From assembly GCF_042747725.1 (NCBI RefSeq), contig NZ_JBHZGO010000110.1, positions 248,001 to 312,000 on the forward strand: a stretch of DNA of 64,000 bases, written 5' to 3'. The notes below the pieces were generated by a model that did no database searches, was not told where the DNA came from, and worked only from the letters and a program-made list of their open reading frames with translations. The DNA is from FACHB-T130 sp042747725 (GTDB taxonomy: Bacteria > Cyanobacteriota > Cyanobacteriia > Cyanobacteriales > FACHB-T130). Shown in pieces: positions 8,797-18,703 of the stretch (positions within the stretch are counted from its first letter, which is position 1; each line of letters starts with the position of its first letter). Both the position numbers and the translations under genes were made by a program.

Positions 8797-10983
8797 ATGA
8801 AACTTGTTTTGATAGAAAGTCCTGGCAAACGGCAGAAATGGCAGAAAAGCCTTGGTTCTGGCTACCGAGTAATGGCAAGCGTGGGTCATGTTGTTGAGCT
8901 GGCTAAAGACGGGGAAGATGCACTGGGATTTGACCTATCAGGCGATCGCGTTACTTGTCGATTTGTCCCTCGTGGCGACCGAGGCAAAAAGGTTCTCACA
9001 GAACTGAAACAAGCCGTCAAATCAGCAACCGAAGTGATATTTGCAACAGACCCAGACCGGGAAGGCGAGGTAATTTCTTGGCATCTAGCACGAGAACTCA
9101 AAGTTAAGAATCCCCGGCGAGTGGTGACGAGCGAGATTACAGAAACTGCGATTAAAAAAGCTATTAACAAACCCCGTCCCCTTGACCAGAATCTAGTAGA
9201 TGCAGCTCTTTTGAGGACGTGTCTCGACAAGCTCGTTGGCTTCAGAGGCTCCCCTCTAGTTTGGTCGCTCAAAAACGGAGCCAAGTCAGTCGGTCGGGTT
9301 CAAAGCGCTACCTTGCACCTGCTATGCGATCGCGAGAGAGCGATTACAGCCTTCGTCCCTGAAGATTACTGGTCTGTTTACGTTGACTACGCCGAGGGTT
9401 TCCGAGCCTTTTATGCAGGACAAGTCAATCGCTCCGATGAGCCTGAAGTAGAGGAAACCGATGATTCTGAGTCTCCTGACCGCAAAAAAGCCGCTGAAGG
9501 AACCAGAGTGACCACACAAACTCAGGCGGATCAACTGGTGGCGACAGCTAAGAGTCATCCTCATCAGGTAGTCAGCACACAAGGTAAAGTGAGTTTCAAA
9601 AAACCACCCGCCGCATTTACCACCAGTTCCCTTCAGCAAGCAGCAGGAGCGCGTCTAAAGCTGAATCCAGAGAAGACAATGCAAGTGGCGCAAAAGCTGT
9701 ACGAGCAAGGATACATCACCTATATGCGTACAGATAGCCCAACTTTATCTGAGGAGTTTTGCGCTTCGGTGCGGAAGTATCTGGAGCAAAATGACCCAGA
9801 GAATGTCCCTGAAACGGCGACTGTTCGCAAAAGTGCAGCACTTTCCCAGGAAGCACACGAGGCAATTCGACCGACAGAGATTACCAGGCTACCATCCGTA
9901 ATTAAAGCAGAGTTAACACCAGAAGAAGCTGGGTTGTATGACTTGATCTGGCGACGAGCGATCGCTTCTCTATGCCAAGCAGCACGACTCCTGAAGACGA
10001 GAATTGTCACGAAATCTGGTAGCGTCACTTGGCAAGCTTTGGGTCAGGTGCTACAGTTTGAAGGCTATCTGCGCTACTGGCGGGATATTGGTTCAGACCA
10101 AGTGTTGCCGACTCTGAAAGAGGGACAACCGCTTACCTGTACCCATGCGGGTGCCGATCGGAAGCAGACGATGCCACCATCCCGCTATTCTGAGTCTAAG
10201 TTGGTTCAGGTGATGGAGAAACAGGGGATAGGGCGTCCTAGCACCTATGCCCCGACTGTAAAGACTTTGAAAGAGCGGGAGTATGTGGTTCTGAACAAGG
10301 GGTTGCTCGTTCCTACCCAGCTAGGGATGGAAGTTGATGAGTTTTTGGGTCGGGTGTTACCTGAGCTGATTAGTGCAGATTTTACGGCAAAGATGGAGCG
10401 GGAATTGGATGCGATCGCTCACGGTAAGCTGGACTGGCAAAAGTATTTGACTAGCTGGAACCGCGACTATTTTGCCCCAGCGCTAAAGAAAGCCGGGGCA
10501 AAAATTCCCTCTTCTATGCCGACTGTAACGAATCAAAGTCGAGTTAACGTCACTCAACCTGTTAATGAACCCACTGATACTCGGTCTGAACTCACTAATA
10601 TTCGGTGTCCGAAATGCAAACATCCGATGACGAGGGTTTACTCGAAGTCTAAAAAACTCCAAACAGACCATTTCTTGAGCTGTGATGAGCGTAATCATGG
10701 CTGTGGTGCTGTGATGTTTTTTAACGTGTCCACGCTAGAGTATGAATTGCCTGACTCTAAGCGCAAAAATCCGCCGCGTCCTAATACGCCTTCTCAGCAT
10801 TCTTGTCCGATTTGTGGCTCTCCCTTAGAGCGTTACAAGTACAACAAAAATGGTCAAGATAAGGTGATGTTGCGCTGCTCTAACTCTAAAACCAGACAAA
10901 ATAAATGTAAAGAAGTAGCATTTTTTGAGAGTAAGAAAGGTAATTGGTGGTCGCCAAAATTTGGCGAGATTGGAGCGGAGTAA
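8797..10983 (+). CDS. topA: Type IA DNA topoisomerase (TopA-like)
   Basis: A 728-residue type IA topoisomerase that would relax negative supercoils by single-strand passage. The TOPRIM domain (residues 1-130) contains FATDPDREGEVISWHL with the acidic metal-binding residues. The active-site Tyr309 lies in YITYMRTDSP. SVGRVQSATL and GIGRPSTYAPTVKTL are typical core motifs. The C-terminus has two zinc-ribbon-like units (CPKCKHPM...C...C and CPICGSPLERYKYNKNG...C). ATG 8797 is chosen because GGAGGA lies six bases upstream; a longer frame from 8713 has no such site. It is shorter than the usual cyanobacterial TopA (about 850-900 residues, from memory), so it may be a second copy rather than the housekeeping enzyme. 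Confidence 0.88.
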   Translation: MKLVLIESPGKRQKWQKSLGSGYRVMASVGHVVELAKDGEDALGFDLSGDRVTCRFVPRGDRGKKVLTELKQAVKSATEVIFATDPDREGEVISWHLARELKVKNPRRVVTSEITETAIKKAINKPRPLDQNLVDAALLRTCLDKLVGFRGSPLVWSLKNGAKSVGRVQSATLHLLCDRERAITAFVPEDYWSVYVDYAEGFRAFYAGQVNRSDEPEVEETDDSESPDRKKAAEGTRVTTQTQADQLVATAKSHPHQVVSTQGKVSFKKPPAAFTTSSLQQAAGARLKLNPEKTMQVAQKLYEQGYITYMRTDSPTLSEEFCASVRKYLEQNDPENVPETATVRKSAALSQEAHEAIRPTEITRLPSVIKAELTPEEAGLYDLIWRRAIASLCQAARLLKTRIVTKSGSVTWQALGQVLQFEGYLRYWRDIGSDQVLPTLKEGQPLTCTHAGADRKQTMPPSRYSESKLVQVMEKQGIGRPSTYAPTVKTLKEREYVVLNKGLLVPTQLGMEVDEFLGRVLPELISADFTAKMERELDAIAHGKLDWQKYLTSWNRDYFAPALKKAGAKIPSSMPTVTNQSRVNVTQPVNEPTDTRSELTNIRCPKCKHPMTRVYSKSKKLQTDHFLSCDERNHGCGAVMFFNVSTLEYELPDSKRKNPPRPNTPSQHSCPICGSPLERYKYNKNGQDKVMLRCSNSKTRQNKCKEVAFFESKKGNWWSPKFGEIGAE

Positions 10984-11993
10984 TCCAGTAATAATGTGTA
11001 GGCGTAACTATTGTTTGATTGCTTGATTCACAGACCGTCCTGATTGAAGGACGTTGTTTGCTTGATGGTTTAAGAGTCTTGATTGTACGCAATCATTAAA
11101 CTCAAGTTTTCACTAAAAAATAAACGCCAAGCCAGTCCGCCAATTCCTCAGCGCGAATCGCATTTCTGCTGGAGAGACATTATAAACTACAGCACAAATA
11201 TTCACAAGAAACGGGGGCATTGCAACACTTTTGTAATTGCCCTTACACATAGCTGGAGATGAAATAGCTAGGTGTAAGCACACTTTGATTGGCGTAAGAG
11301 TTAATAACACCACATTTTTTTTCAAGTTTCTACTCATATATGACAATAAATACAGCTATTAAAACGAAAATCAACCTTATTTTTGCTGTAACACTTACTA
11401 AGTCAAAAACTGCATTTTCTGGCTTTTCCCGTTTATTTATAAAAACGAAAATCGAAAAGCAATTTACCTAGATTTTGTAACTTTTGCAATCAGAAAATCT
11501 AAAAAACACACTTTTTTACGTTTTCAAATTTAAATTATAAAAAACTGAAACCTGTAGCTCTAGCGTACTTACGATTCTAAATTAGCAATTTTAAATACTC
11601 TAACTTTTGCTGTACCTCGGTTTTAACCCCTAAAAATTTTTTTAACTCGATCCCTTAGCTTTATACCCTGTAACCAAGGCTTGGTAAGGATTTTTGAAAA
11701 AATAAGGCTATTTTAGCATAAAAAAGGTATTGTAACAAAAATTGTTAGAATAATTAACTTGCTTCAAGGTACTGAAATTGCTATTATTTAAATTCCTGTT
11801 TTACCCATCTCTGTGCAGCCTACAAAGCTTTTGCCCATGCTGAGAATATGGAGCTGGGTGTACCCACCCATGTAAAAATAAACAACAAACTTCCACAGGT
11901 TTAACTTGAGTGGATATACAACTACACTAAAGCGGAATAACTTGGTATCATAACCCTTTGAACCAGGAACGTCACAAGAAGTCAGGTTGAGGA
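10984..11993. other. AT-rich intergenic region upstream of the megasynthase cluster
   Basis: About 1 kb with no convincing gene. Short open frames here lack family features. It includes two copies of an AAAACGAAAATC motif (near 11361 and 11443) and long A/T tracts. It should contain the promoter of the lipid synthase operon, but I could not assign a specific -35/-10 pair. GAGG lies just upstream of the ATG at 11994. Confidence 0.6.
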
Positions 11994-14900
11994 ATGAAGT
12001 CTGATAAATCATTGATAAACAACAAAATTAAACGGCAGCTGCAACAAACACCTGTGGCGATTATCGGAATGGGTTGCATTTTTCCGCAAGCCAGGACTTT
12101 AGAAGAGTATTGGGAAAATATCGTTACTAAAATCGATTGTATCTCTGATGTTCCTCCCTCGCGCTGGCGGATTGATGACTACTATGACCCAGATCCCAAG
12201 GCACCAGATAAGACCTATTGCAAACGAGGCGGATTCATCCCGGATATTGATTTTGATCCGATGGAATTTGGGCTACCTCCCAATATTCTGGAGGTGACAG
12301 ATGTCGCCCAAATGCTCTCGTTGGTGGTTGCCAAACAGGCAATGGAAGACGCTGGTTACGGTGAGTCCAGGGATTTTAATCGGGGACGCACGGGGGTCAT
12401 TCTGGGTGTGGGTGGAGGGCAAAAACTGATTACACCCCTAACCACCCGTTTGCAATATCCCATTTGGGAGAAGGTTCTCAAAAGCAGTGGTGTATCTGAC
12501 GAAGACACCCAAAAGATTATCGAGAAAATCAAACTCGCCTATATTGGCTGGGAAGAAAATTCTTTTCCAGGCATGCTGGGTAACGTGATTGCCGGACGAA
12601 TTGCCAACCGGCTGGATTTAGGAGGAATTAACTGTGTTGTAGATGCAGCCTGTGCCGGTTCGTTAAGCGCCCTGCGGATGGCGCTGAGTGAATTGACCGA
12701 GTATCGTAGCGACATGATGATTGCGGGCGGTGTGGATGCCGACAATTCGATCTTCATGTATATGTGCTTTAGTAAAACGCCTGCCTTTTCTAAACAAGAG
12801 AATTCTAGTCCCTTCGATATAAATTCCGACGGGATGCTGTTGGGTGAAGGCATGGGGATGATCGTACTCAAGCGTCTTGAAGATGCCGAACGAGATGGCG
12901 ATCGCATCTATGCCGTCATCAAGGGAATGGGCACCTCCAGCGATGGCAAATCTAAAAGCATTTATGCCCCCCGTTCGGAAGGGCAAGCTGTAGCGTTGCG
13001 TCGAGCTTATGAAGATGCTGGATTTGCACCCTCAACAGTCGGTCTGATTGAAGCTCATGGTACAGGAACCATCGCTGGCGATCCGACAGAGTTTGCAGGC
13101 TTAAATGAAGTTTTTAGCCAAAACAACCCCCAAAAACAATATATTGCCCTGGGGAGCGTTAAGTCTCAGATTGGACATACAAAAGCAACAGCAGGTGCAG
13201 CGAGCCTCATCAAAACGGCTTTGGCTTTGCACCACAAGATATTACCCCCCACGATTAATATCACCCAACCCAACCCTAAACTTAAAATAGAAGACTCACC
13301 CTTTTATTTGAATACCGAAACCCGACCCTGGATTGGCATTGATGATGAAACGCCAAGAAGAGCAGGAGTCAGTGCTTTTGGCTTTGGAGGCACGAATTAT
13401 CATGTCGTCCTGGAAGAATATCAAAGCGAACATCAGCAGGCTTATCGTTTCCACAGTACGCCAGCGACAATTCTGCTGTGCGCTCCAACAGTAGGAGAAT
13501 TATTAGCTAAGTGTGAAACCATAGAGTCGCAATTGGCAGGCGATGGCGGCACACAACATTACACAGAACTTGTCACCGCTGCTACTTTAAAAATTCCCGT
13601 TGCCTCAGCCAGAGTGGGATTTGTCGCCGCCTCAGCCACAGAGGCGCGTGAATTATTGCAGATTACGATTGACTTACTGAAAAACAAGGCAACAGCCCAA
13701 TCGTGGGAGCATCCCAAAGGAATCTATTACCGCAAAACTAGCCTGAACCCCCAAGGGAAGGTAGTGGCGCTGTTTTCGGGGCAAGGTTCGCAGTATTTGG
13801 AGATGGGTAAGGAACTCGTCCTTAACTTCCCTCAACTTCGCCAAGCCTACAGCGATATGGACAAATACCTGGGCAAAAATGGGTTGCCAGCTATTTCCCA
13901 AGTCGTTTTCCCTTGTCCTGTTTTTGACAACGCCCAAAAGGATGCCCAAATTGCGGCATTGCAAAAAACCGAAAATGCCCAACCAGCAATTGGTGTCTTT
14001 AGTTTTGGTCTCTACAAGATTCTAGAACAGGCAGGGTTCAAGCCTGATTTTGTGGCAGGGCACAGCTTCGGGGAACTGACAGCGCTTTGGGCGGCGGGCG
14101 TTCTGAATGACGAGGATTACTTTTTCCTCGTCAAAGCCAGAGGTCAAGCGATGGCATTCCACGACGATCCCAAAGTCGATACAGGCATGATGCTGGCGGT
14201 GAAAGGGGATATCCATAAAGTCAAAGAAGTTGTCGAGAATTTCCCCAAAATCACCATTGCTAACTGGAACTCTAACAATCAGGTGGTGTTAGCGGGAGCA
14301 AAGTGGGAAATCGCCAAAGCCCAGCAGAAATTGGAGCATCTTGGGTATTCGGTGGTTTTACTACCCGTTTCGGCAGCTTTTCATTCACCGTTTGTCGCTC
14401 ACGCTCAAAAACGGTTTGCTGAGGTGCTGGATCGAGTCACTTTCAATCAACCTAAAATCCCGGTATACTCCAATACAACCGGAAATCTTTATCCAGACAA
14501 TTCCCATACCATCAGGCAAACCTTAGCTGCACATATTCTCAATCCTGTCCATTTTAAGCAGGAGGTTGAAAATATTTACGCAGCTGGGGGATATTTCTTT
14601 GTTGAATTTGGACCCAGGAATATCCTGACCAATCTGGTGAAGAATATCCTTGAAGATCGACCCCATTTGGCGATCGCTTTGAATGCCAGTAGCAAAGGAG
14701 ATAGCCAGCGCCAGTTGTGCGAAGCCTTTGTTCAGTTGCGCGTGGCTGGCTTGCCTTTACATCACCTCGATCCTTACCTAGTTAAACCAAAAACATCCAA
14801 TTCTCAGCAAAAGAAGAGATTGAATGTGCCTTTAAACGGCGCTAACTATGTCAGTGAAAAAACCAAAGCTGCTTTTGAACAAGCTTTGCAAAACGGACAC

Positions 14901-16208
14901 CAAATCAAGGGAAATCCAGAAAGGGAAAACAGGAATGGGAAATCGACACCGGAGCCGAAGAAATCTTCAGTCCCGAAACAAACACCACACATAGTCCCAG
15001 CCCCTAGTCCTCAACCCGTAATTCCCTTAGTCAAAATGCCAAAGCCGATACCAGTTCCACCCGCAACCAAATCAGAGGCGCAACCAATGCCACAATCTTC
15101 TCTAAATAACCAGGGTCTTCTAGAAAGTTTAGAGCGCAACATGATGCGTTTTCACGAGCATCAAGCTGCAAGCCAGCAAGTCCACGAACAATACCTGAAA
15201 AATCAGCTGGAATATTCCCAAAGATTTTTCCAGCTCATGCAGCAACATTATTCCCTTTTGGGCGCTAGCAATGCTGCGAATGGGTCAGTTGTGAATGGTC
15301 AGGCGTCAATAGCGCCGGTTCGGAACTTTGAACAAGGGCAGAACGGACAAGGGACTGATAAACCACAGTATTCGGTTGTTGCCCCCACTGCTACGACTGT
15401 CGTGCCGACGCCGGATAATCTGGTGGTTTCTGGGCTAGCCGCCCCAGAGACCGTCCCTACATCGGTGCCAGTAATTTCCCAACCCGTTTCCAGCAACGGT
15501 TCGCAGCCAGCCCAGGTTCGCCAAGTAGAGACAAACAGCCTGCAAAATCAAATCGCTCAAGTAGAGCAGGCAGAAGTTGCGCCATCTTTCATCGAAAAGA
15601 ACCCTAGTGCGTCCGTAACAGCGCCGGTGGATTTGACCCCCCTGATCCAATCCTTGTTAGAAGTGGTCAGTGAGAAGACTGGCTACCCCACGGAAATGCT
15701 AGAGCTTTCGATGGACATGGAAGCGGATTTGGGGATTGACTCGATCAAGCGGGTGGAAATTTTGGGAGCAATGCAGGAGTTATTCCCAGATTTGCCGCCG
15801 GTGAATCCAGAACAGTTAGCCGAACTCCGCACCCTCGCTCAAATTGTTGAATATATGGGCAACAAAGCTCCATCAATAGAGGTGGAGGTTTCCTATCCAA
15901 CGTCGGCATCAGCGAAGGCAGAAAACGGATTTGTCTCCCAGGAGAAGGCGAATGCTCTGATCCAATCCCTGTTAGAAGTGGTCAGTGAGAAGACTGGCTA
16001 CCCCACGGAAATGCTAGAGCTTTCAATGGACATGGAAGCGGATTTGGGGATTGACTCGATCAAGCGGGTGGAAATTTTGGGAGCAATGCAGGAGTTATTC
16101 CCAGATTTGCCGCCAGTGAATCCAGAACAGTTAGCTGAACTTCGCACCCTCGCTCAAATTGTTGAATATATGAGCCAGGAATCGCGGGTGGCTGAAAAAA
16201 AAACTTAA
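11994..16208 (+). CDS. PfaA/HglE-like polyketide synthase, first part: KS-AT-ACP-ACP
   Basis: 1404 residues of an iterative type I PKS/secondary-lipid synthase. The KS spans about 15-475 with Cys220 (DAACAGSL), His355 (EAHGTGT) and His395 (GHTKA), so all three catalytic residues are present. The AT spans about 580-900 with Ser691 in GHSFGEL, the PfaA-type motif. A Pro/Gln-rich linker (about 960-1215) leads to two ACPs with phosphopantetheine Ser1250 and Ser1355, both in LGIDSIKRVEIL. The two ACP units are almost identical at DNA level. The frame stops at 16206-16208 right after a run of nine A, while the following KR-DH reading frame continues without a gap in -1. The intact gene was therefore probably one KS-AT-ACP-ACP-KR-DH protein like PfaA. 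It may make a fatty-acid-like chain; the product is unknown. Confidence 0.88.
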   Translation: MKSDKSLINNKIKRQLQQTPVAIIGMGCIFPQARTLEEYWENIVTKIDCISDVPPSRWRIDDYYDPDPKAPDKTYCKRGGFIPDIDFDPMEFGLPPNILEVTDVAQMLSLVVAKQAMEDAGYGESRDFNRGRTGVILGVGGGQKLITPLTTRLQYPIWEKVLKSSGVSDEDTQKIIEKIKLAYIGWEENSFPGMLGNVIAGRIANRLDLGGINCVVDAACAGSLSALRMALSELTEYRSDMMIAGGVDADNSIFMYMCFSKTPAFSKQENSSPFDINSDGMLLGEGMGMIVLKRLEDAERDGDRIYAVIKGMGTSSDGKSKSIYAPRSEGQAVALRRAYEDAGFAPSTVGLIEAHGTGTIAGDPTEFAGLNEVFSQNNPQKQYIALGSVKSQIGHTKATAGAASLIKTALALHHKILPPTINITQPNPKLKIEDSPFYLNTETRPWIGIDDETPRRAGVSAFGFGGTNYHVVLEEYQSEHQQAYRFHSTPATILLCAPTVGELLAKCETIESQLAGDGGTQHYTELVTAATLKIPVASARVGFVAASATEARELLQITIDLLKNKATAQSWEHPKGIYYRKTSLNPQGKVVALFSGQGSQYLEMGKELVLNFPQLRQAYSDMDKYLGKNGLPAISQVVFPCPVFDNAQKDAQIAALQKTENAQPAIGVFSFGLYKILEQAGFKPDFVAGHSFGELTALWAAGVLNDEDYFFLVKARGQAMAFHDDPKVDTGMMLAVKGDIHKVKEVVENFPKITIANWNSNNQVVLAGAKWEIAKAQQKLEHLGYSVVLLPVSAAFHSPFVAHAQKRFAEVLDRVTFNQPKIPVYSNTTGNLYPDNSHTIRQTLAAHILNPVHFKQEVENIYAAGGYFFVEFGPRNILTNLVKNILEDRPHLAIALNASSKGDSQRQLCEAFVQLRVAGLPLHHLDPYLVKPKTSNSQQKKRLNVPLNGANYVSEKTKAAFEQALQNGHQIKGNPERENRNGKSTPEPKKSSVPKQTPHIVPAPSPQPVIPLVKMPKPIPVPPATKSEAQPMPQSSLNNQGLLESLERNMMRFHEHQAASQQVHEQYLKNQLEYSQRFFQLMQQHYSLLGASNAANGSVVNGQASIAPVRNFEQGQNGQGTDKPQYSVVAPTATTVVPTPDNLVVSGLAAPETVPTSVPVISQPVSSNGSQPAQVRQVETNSLQNQIAQVEQAEVAPSFIEKNPSASVTAPVDLTPLIQSLLEVVSEKTGYPTEMLELSMDMEADLGIDSIKRVEILGAMQELFPDLPPVNPEQLAELRTLAQIVEYMGNKAPSIEVEVSYPTSASAKAENGFVSQEKANALIQSLLEVVSEKTGYPTEMLELSMDMEADLGIDSIKRVEILGAMQELFPDLPPVNPEQLAELRTLAQIVEYMSQESRVAEKKT
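15642..16172 (+). repeat. Near-identical direct duplication encoding the two ACP domains
   Basis: Bases 15642-15857 and 15957-16172 are 216-bp direct repeats, offset by 315 bp (105 codons), with about five differences by eye. Each encodes one ACP (72 residues, residues 1217-1288 and 1322-1393). The differences are all synonymous, so the copies are recent or kept alike by gene conversion. Confidence 0.93.
16195..16203 (+). other. A9 homopolymer at the frameshift joining the two PfaA-like halves
   Basis: GCTG is followed by nine A and then CTTAACC. In the upstream frame this reads A-E-K-K-T-stop. With one A fewer, or a -1 slip, it reads A-E-K-N-L-T-P-E-W-Q-Q and joins the KR-DH frame without a break. 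It may be a sequencing error, a real inactivating mutation, or a site of ribosomal or transcriptional slippage. Confidence 0.85.
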
Positions 16209-16288
16209 CCCCAGAATGGCAGCAAGCTGAAAATCACAAGATTCAACGCGGTCGGGCGAGGCTCCAACCTCTGAGTGAGGCAGATTAT

Positions 16289-18703
16289 TTGGATTTTACC
16301 TTGCCCGATCATCACATTTGTTTGCTGACTGATGACGGTAGCCCTGCCAGTATCAGATTGGTCAAGTCTCTTTCAGACCGAGGGTGGAAAGTGGTTGTAT
16401 TAAGCTTTCCCGAATCTGTTATTGCCCAACGGCTACCGTTACCTGGAGGAATTAGCCGGGTGGTGCTGGCAGATTTGAGCGAGGAGCATTTGAAACAACA
16501 GCTGATGGCGATCGCTACCAGTTATGGTCCCATCGGCGCGTTCATCCATCTGCATCCGGCAATTGGGCATTTTTCAGATAATTTGCTTAACATCCAATCA
16601 GAAAAAGCCATCCTCAAGCAGATTTTTCTGATTGCCAAACACCTGAAAAAATCCCTGAATGAAGCAGCACGCAAGGGACGCAGTTGTTTCCTTACCGTAA
16701 CCCACCTGGATGGGGAATTTGGTGTGGGACAAAAAACCGATAGCGTTATTAGTGGAGGTTTGTTTGGCTTAACTAAAACCCTAAACCTGGAATGGGAACG
16801 GGTGTTTTGTCGTGCTATAGATTTAAGTCCAGAACTGGATGCAGAATCTGTCGCCCAAACGATTATCGCCGAACTTCACGACCCCAATCGATTGCTAGTA
16901 GAAGTTGGGTATAGTTCGCTTGGTCGAAACACCATTGTCGGCGATATGTGTGCCGTTTCTCGGAAAGTTAACGGTGCAAATAAAATAACTCCATCTTCAG
17001 TGTTTCTCGTCAGCGGTGGCGGACGCGGAATCACAGCACAATGTGTTATAAAACTAGCGCAACGCTACCGTTGTAAGTTTATCCTCCTCGGTCGCTCAGC
17101 CATCAACCCGGAACCATCATGGGCAAAAGATTGTGTTGATGAATTTGAGCTGAAAAAGCGCATCATGACAGATATTGCTGCACGAGGAGAGAAACCCACC
17201 CCAGTCAAAGTCCAAAAGGTACTTAAGGCGATTTCAGCGCAACGAGACATCGCCGGAACGCTGCAAGCGATCGCGATCGCTGGTGGTCAAGCAGAATACC
17301 TCAGCGCAGACATTACCGACGCGATCGCTTTACAGGAAAAACTAACCCATGCAGTCCAGCGTTTCGGAACCATTACAGGAATCATTCATGGCGCTGGTAA
17401 TTTGGCAGATAAATTGATTGAGAATAAAACGGAACAAGATTTTGAAGCCGTTTACTCTGCCAAAATTAAAGGCTTGGAAAATCTCCTAAGTTGTGTCGAT
17501 GCGAATCAACTTGAGCATTTGGTGTTATTCTCTTCAGCCGCAGGATTTTACGGGAATACTGGTCAAGCAGATTATGCGATCGCTAACGAGATTCTCAATA
17601 AATTTGCCCATCACTTCCAGCGCCAACATCCCTCTTGTCATGTAGTTTCCTTCAATTGGGGACCGTGGGATGGCGGGATGGTTACGCCTGAGTTGAAACA
17701 GATTTTTGCCGAACGCAACGTTGAGGTGATTCCCGTTGAAGTGGGAACTCAGATGCTAGTTGACGAACTAGATTTTGGCGAACGGAAAACGGTACAAGTC
17801 TTGGTGGGTAGTCCTTTGGTCGCGGCGTCTGGAGAGTTAGATTCAGAACTGCGTACTTACCAAATCCGTCGAAAATTAAACCTGAAAGCGAATCCCTTTT
17901 TACAAGATCACGTAATTGGCAATCAAGCAGTATTGCCAACCGTTTGTGCTTCTGTATGGCTTGCTAATGTTAGCGCCCAGCTATATCCTGGTCACAAGTT
18001 TTTTAGCTGTGAAAACTACAAAGTCTTAAAGGGAATTGTCTTCGATGAAACCTTGGCAAGCGAGTACGTTTTGGAATTGAAAGAAATAGAGAAAAGCCAA
18101 GAAAACGGAATTGAATTGTTGGCTATTATACGCAGTGAAGTAGCAGGAAAACCCCGCTATCATTACAGCGGTCAAATTAAGCTTCTGAAGAAAATTCCAG
18201 AAGCTCCAACTTATGAATTTGACCAAACTCAAAATCAAGAGTTTTTGTTGCTGTCACCTTATCAGGATGGCACCTTGTTTCATGGGCCAAGTTTTAAAGG
18301 GGTAAAACAAGTCTTAAATATCACCCCAGAAACACTGACGATGGAATGCGTTCTACCCAAACTTGATGAAAAGCAGCGGGGACAGTTTCCCGCAGAAACA
18401 TTCGATTTTGTAGCCGCTGACGTGCAATTTCAATGTATGTTGATTTGGGTAAGGCATTTCTATCAAGCAGCTAGTTTGCCTTTACGGTGTCAGCATGGTG
18501 AGCATTTCCAATTTATCCCAGCAGGCGAGAAATTTTACGTTTCTATGGAAGTCGTTTCCAGCAACGAGGCTAAGTTGGTAGCAAATATTACTTCCCACGA
18601 TATTCAAGGCAAAGTCTACTCGCGAGTATTTGGGGCGGAAGTTACGATTAGCAAACAATTAAATCGCCTGTTTGCTAACTCAGAAAAGATAGGAGTTAAG
18701 TGA
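16289..18703 (+). CDS. PfaA/HglE-like polyketide synthase, second part: KR-DH
   Basis: This 804-residue frame has no natural start; TTG at 16289 is only the first common start codon in it. The open frame actually reaches back to 16196, where KNLTPEWQQAENHKIQRGRA continues the upstream PKS in -1. A ketoreductase occupies about residues 10-500, with the Rossmann motif SGGGRGI near 240 and the catalytic Tyr429 in GQADYAIANE preceded by LFSSAAGFYG. The C-terminal part (about 530-800) is a PKS-type dehydratase-like hot-dog region with DHVIGNQAVLPTV, which carries the expected His. It would reduce the beta-keto group and dehydrate the hydroxyacyl chain while bound to the ACPs. Whether it is expressed separately or as a fusion by frameshifting is open. 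Confidence 0.82.
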   Translation: MDFTLPDHHICLLTDDGSPASIRLVKSLSDRGWKVVVLSFPESVIAQRLPLPGGISRVVLADLSEEHLKQQLMAIATSYGPIGAFIHLHPAIGHFSDNLLNIQSEKAILKQIFLIAKHLKKSLNEAARKGRSCFLTVTHLDGEFGVGQKTDSVISGGLFGLTKTLNLEWERVFCRAIDLSPELDAESVAQTIIAELHDPNRLLVEVGYSSLGRNTIVGDMCAVSRKVNGANKITPSSVFLVSGGGRGITAQCVIKLAQRYRCKFILLGRSAINPEPSWAKDCVDEFELKKRIMTDIAARGEKPTPVKVQKVLKAISAQRDIAGTLQAIAIAGGQAEYLSADITDAIALQEKLTHAVQRFGTITGIIHGAGNLADKLIENKTEQDFEAVYSAKIKGLENLLSCVDANQLEHLVLFSSAAGFYGNTGQADYAIANEILNKFAHHFQRQHPSCHVVSFNWGPWDGGMVTPELKQIFAERNVEVIPVEVGTQMLVDELDFGERKTVQVLVGSPLVAASGELDSELRTYQIRRKLNLKANPFLQDHVIGNQAVLPTVCASVWLANVSAQLYPGHKFFSCENYKVLKGIVFDETLASEYVLELKEIEKSQENGIELLAIIRSEVAGKPRYHYSGQIKLLKKIPEAPTYEFDQTQNQEFLLLSPYQDGTLFHGPSFKGVKQVLNITPETLTMECVLPKLDEKQRGQFPAETFDFVAADVQFQCMLIWVRHFYQAASLPLRCQHGEHFQFIPAGEKFYVSMEVVSSNEAKLVANITSHDIQGKVYSRVFGAEVTISKQLNRLFANSEKIGVK

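Noticed and set aside
11113..11346. 77-codon minus-strand frame in the gap before the megasynthase
   Set aside because: No domain, hydrophobic pattern of a signal peptide or ribosome-binding site, and composition is that of non-coding AT-rich DNA.
10984..11993. tRNA or other structured RNA gene in the large intergenic gap
   Set aside because: No T-arm-like GTTCRANNC with matching acceptor or cloverleaf was seen, and none was found in the other gaps.
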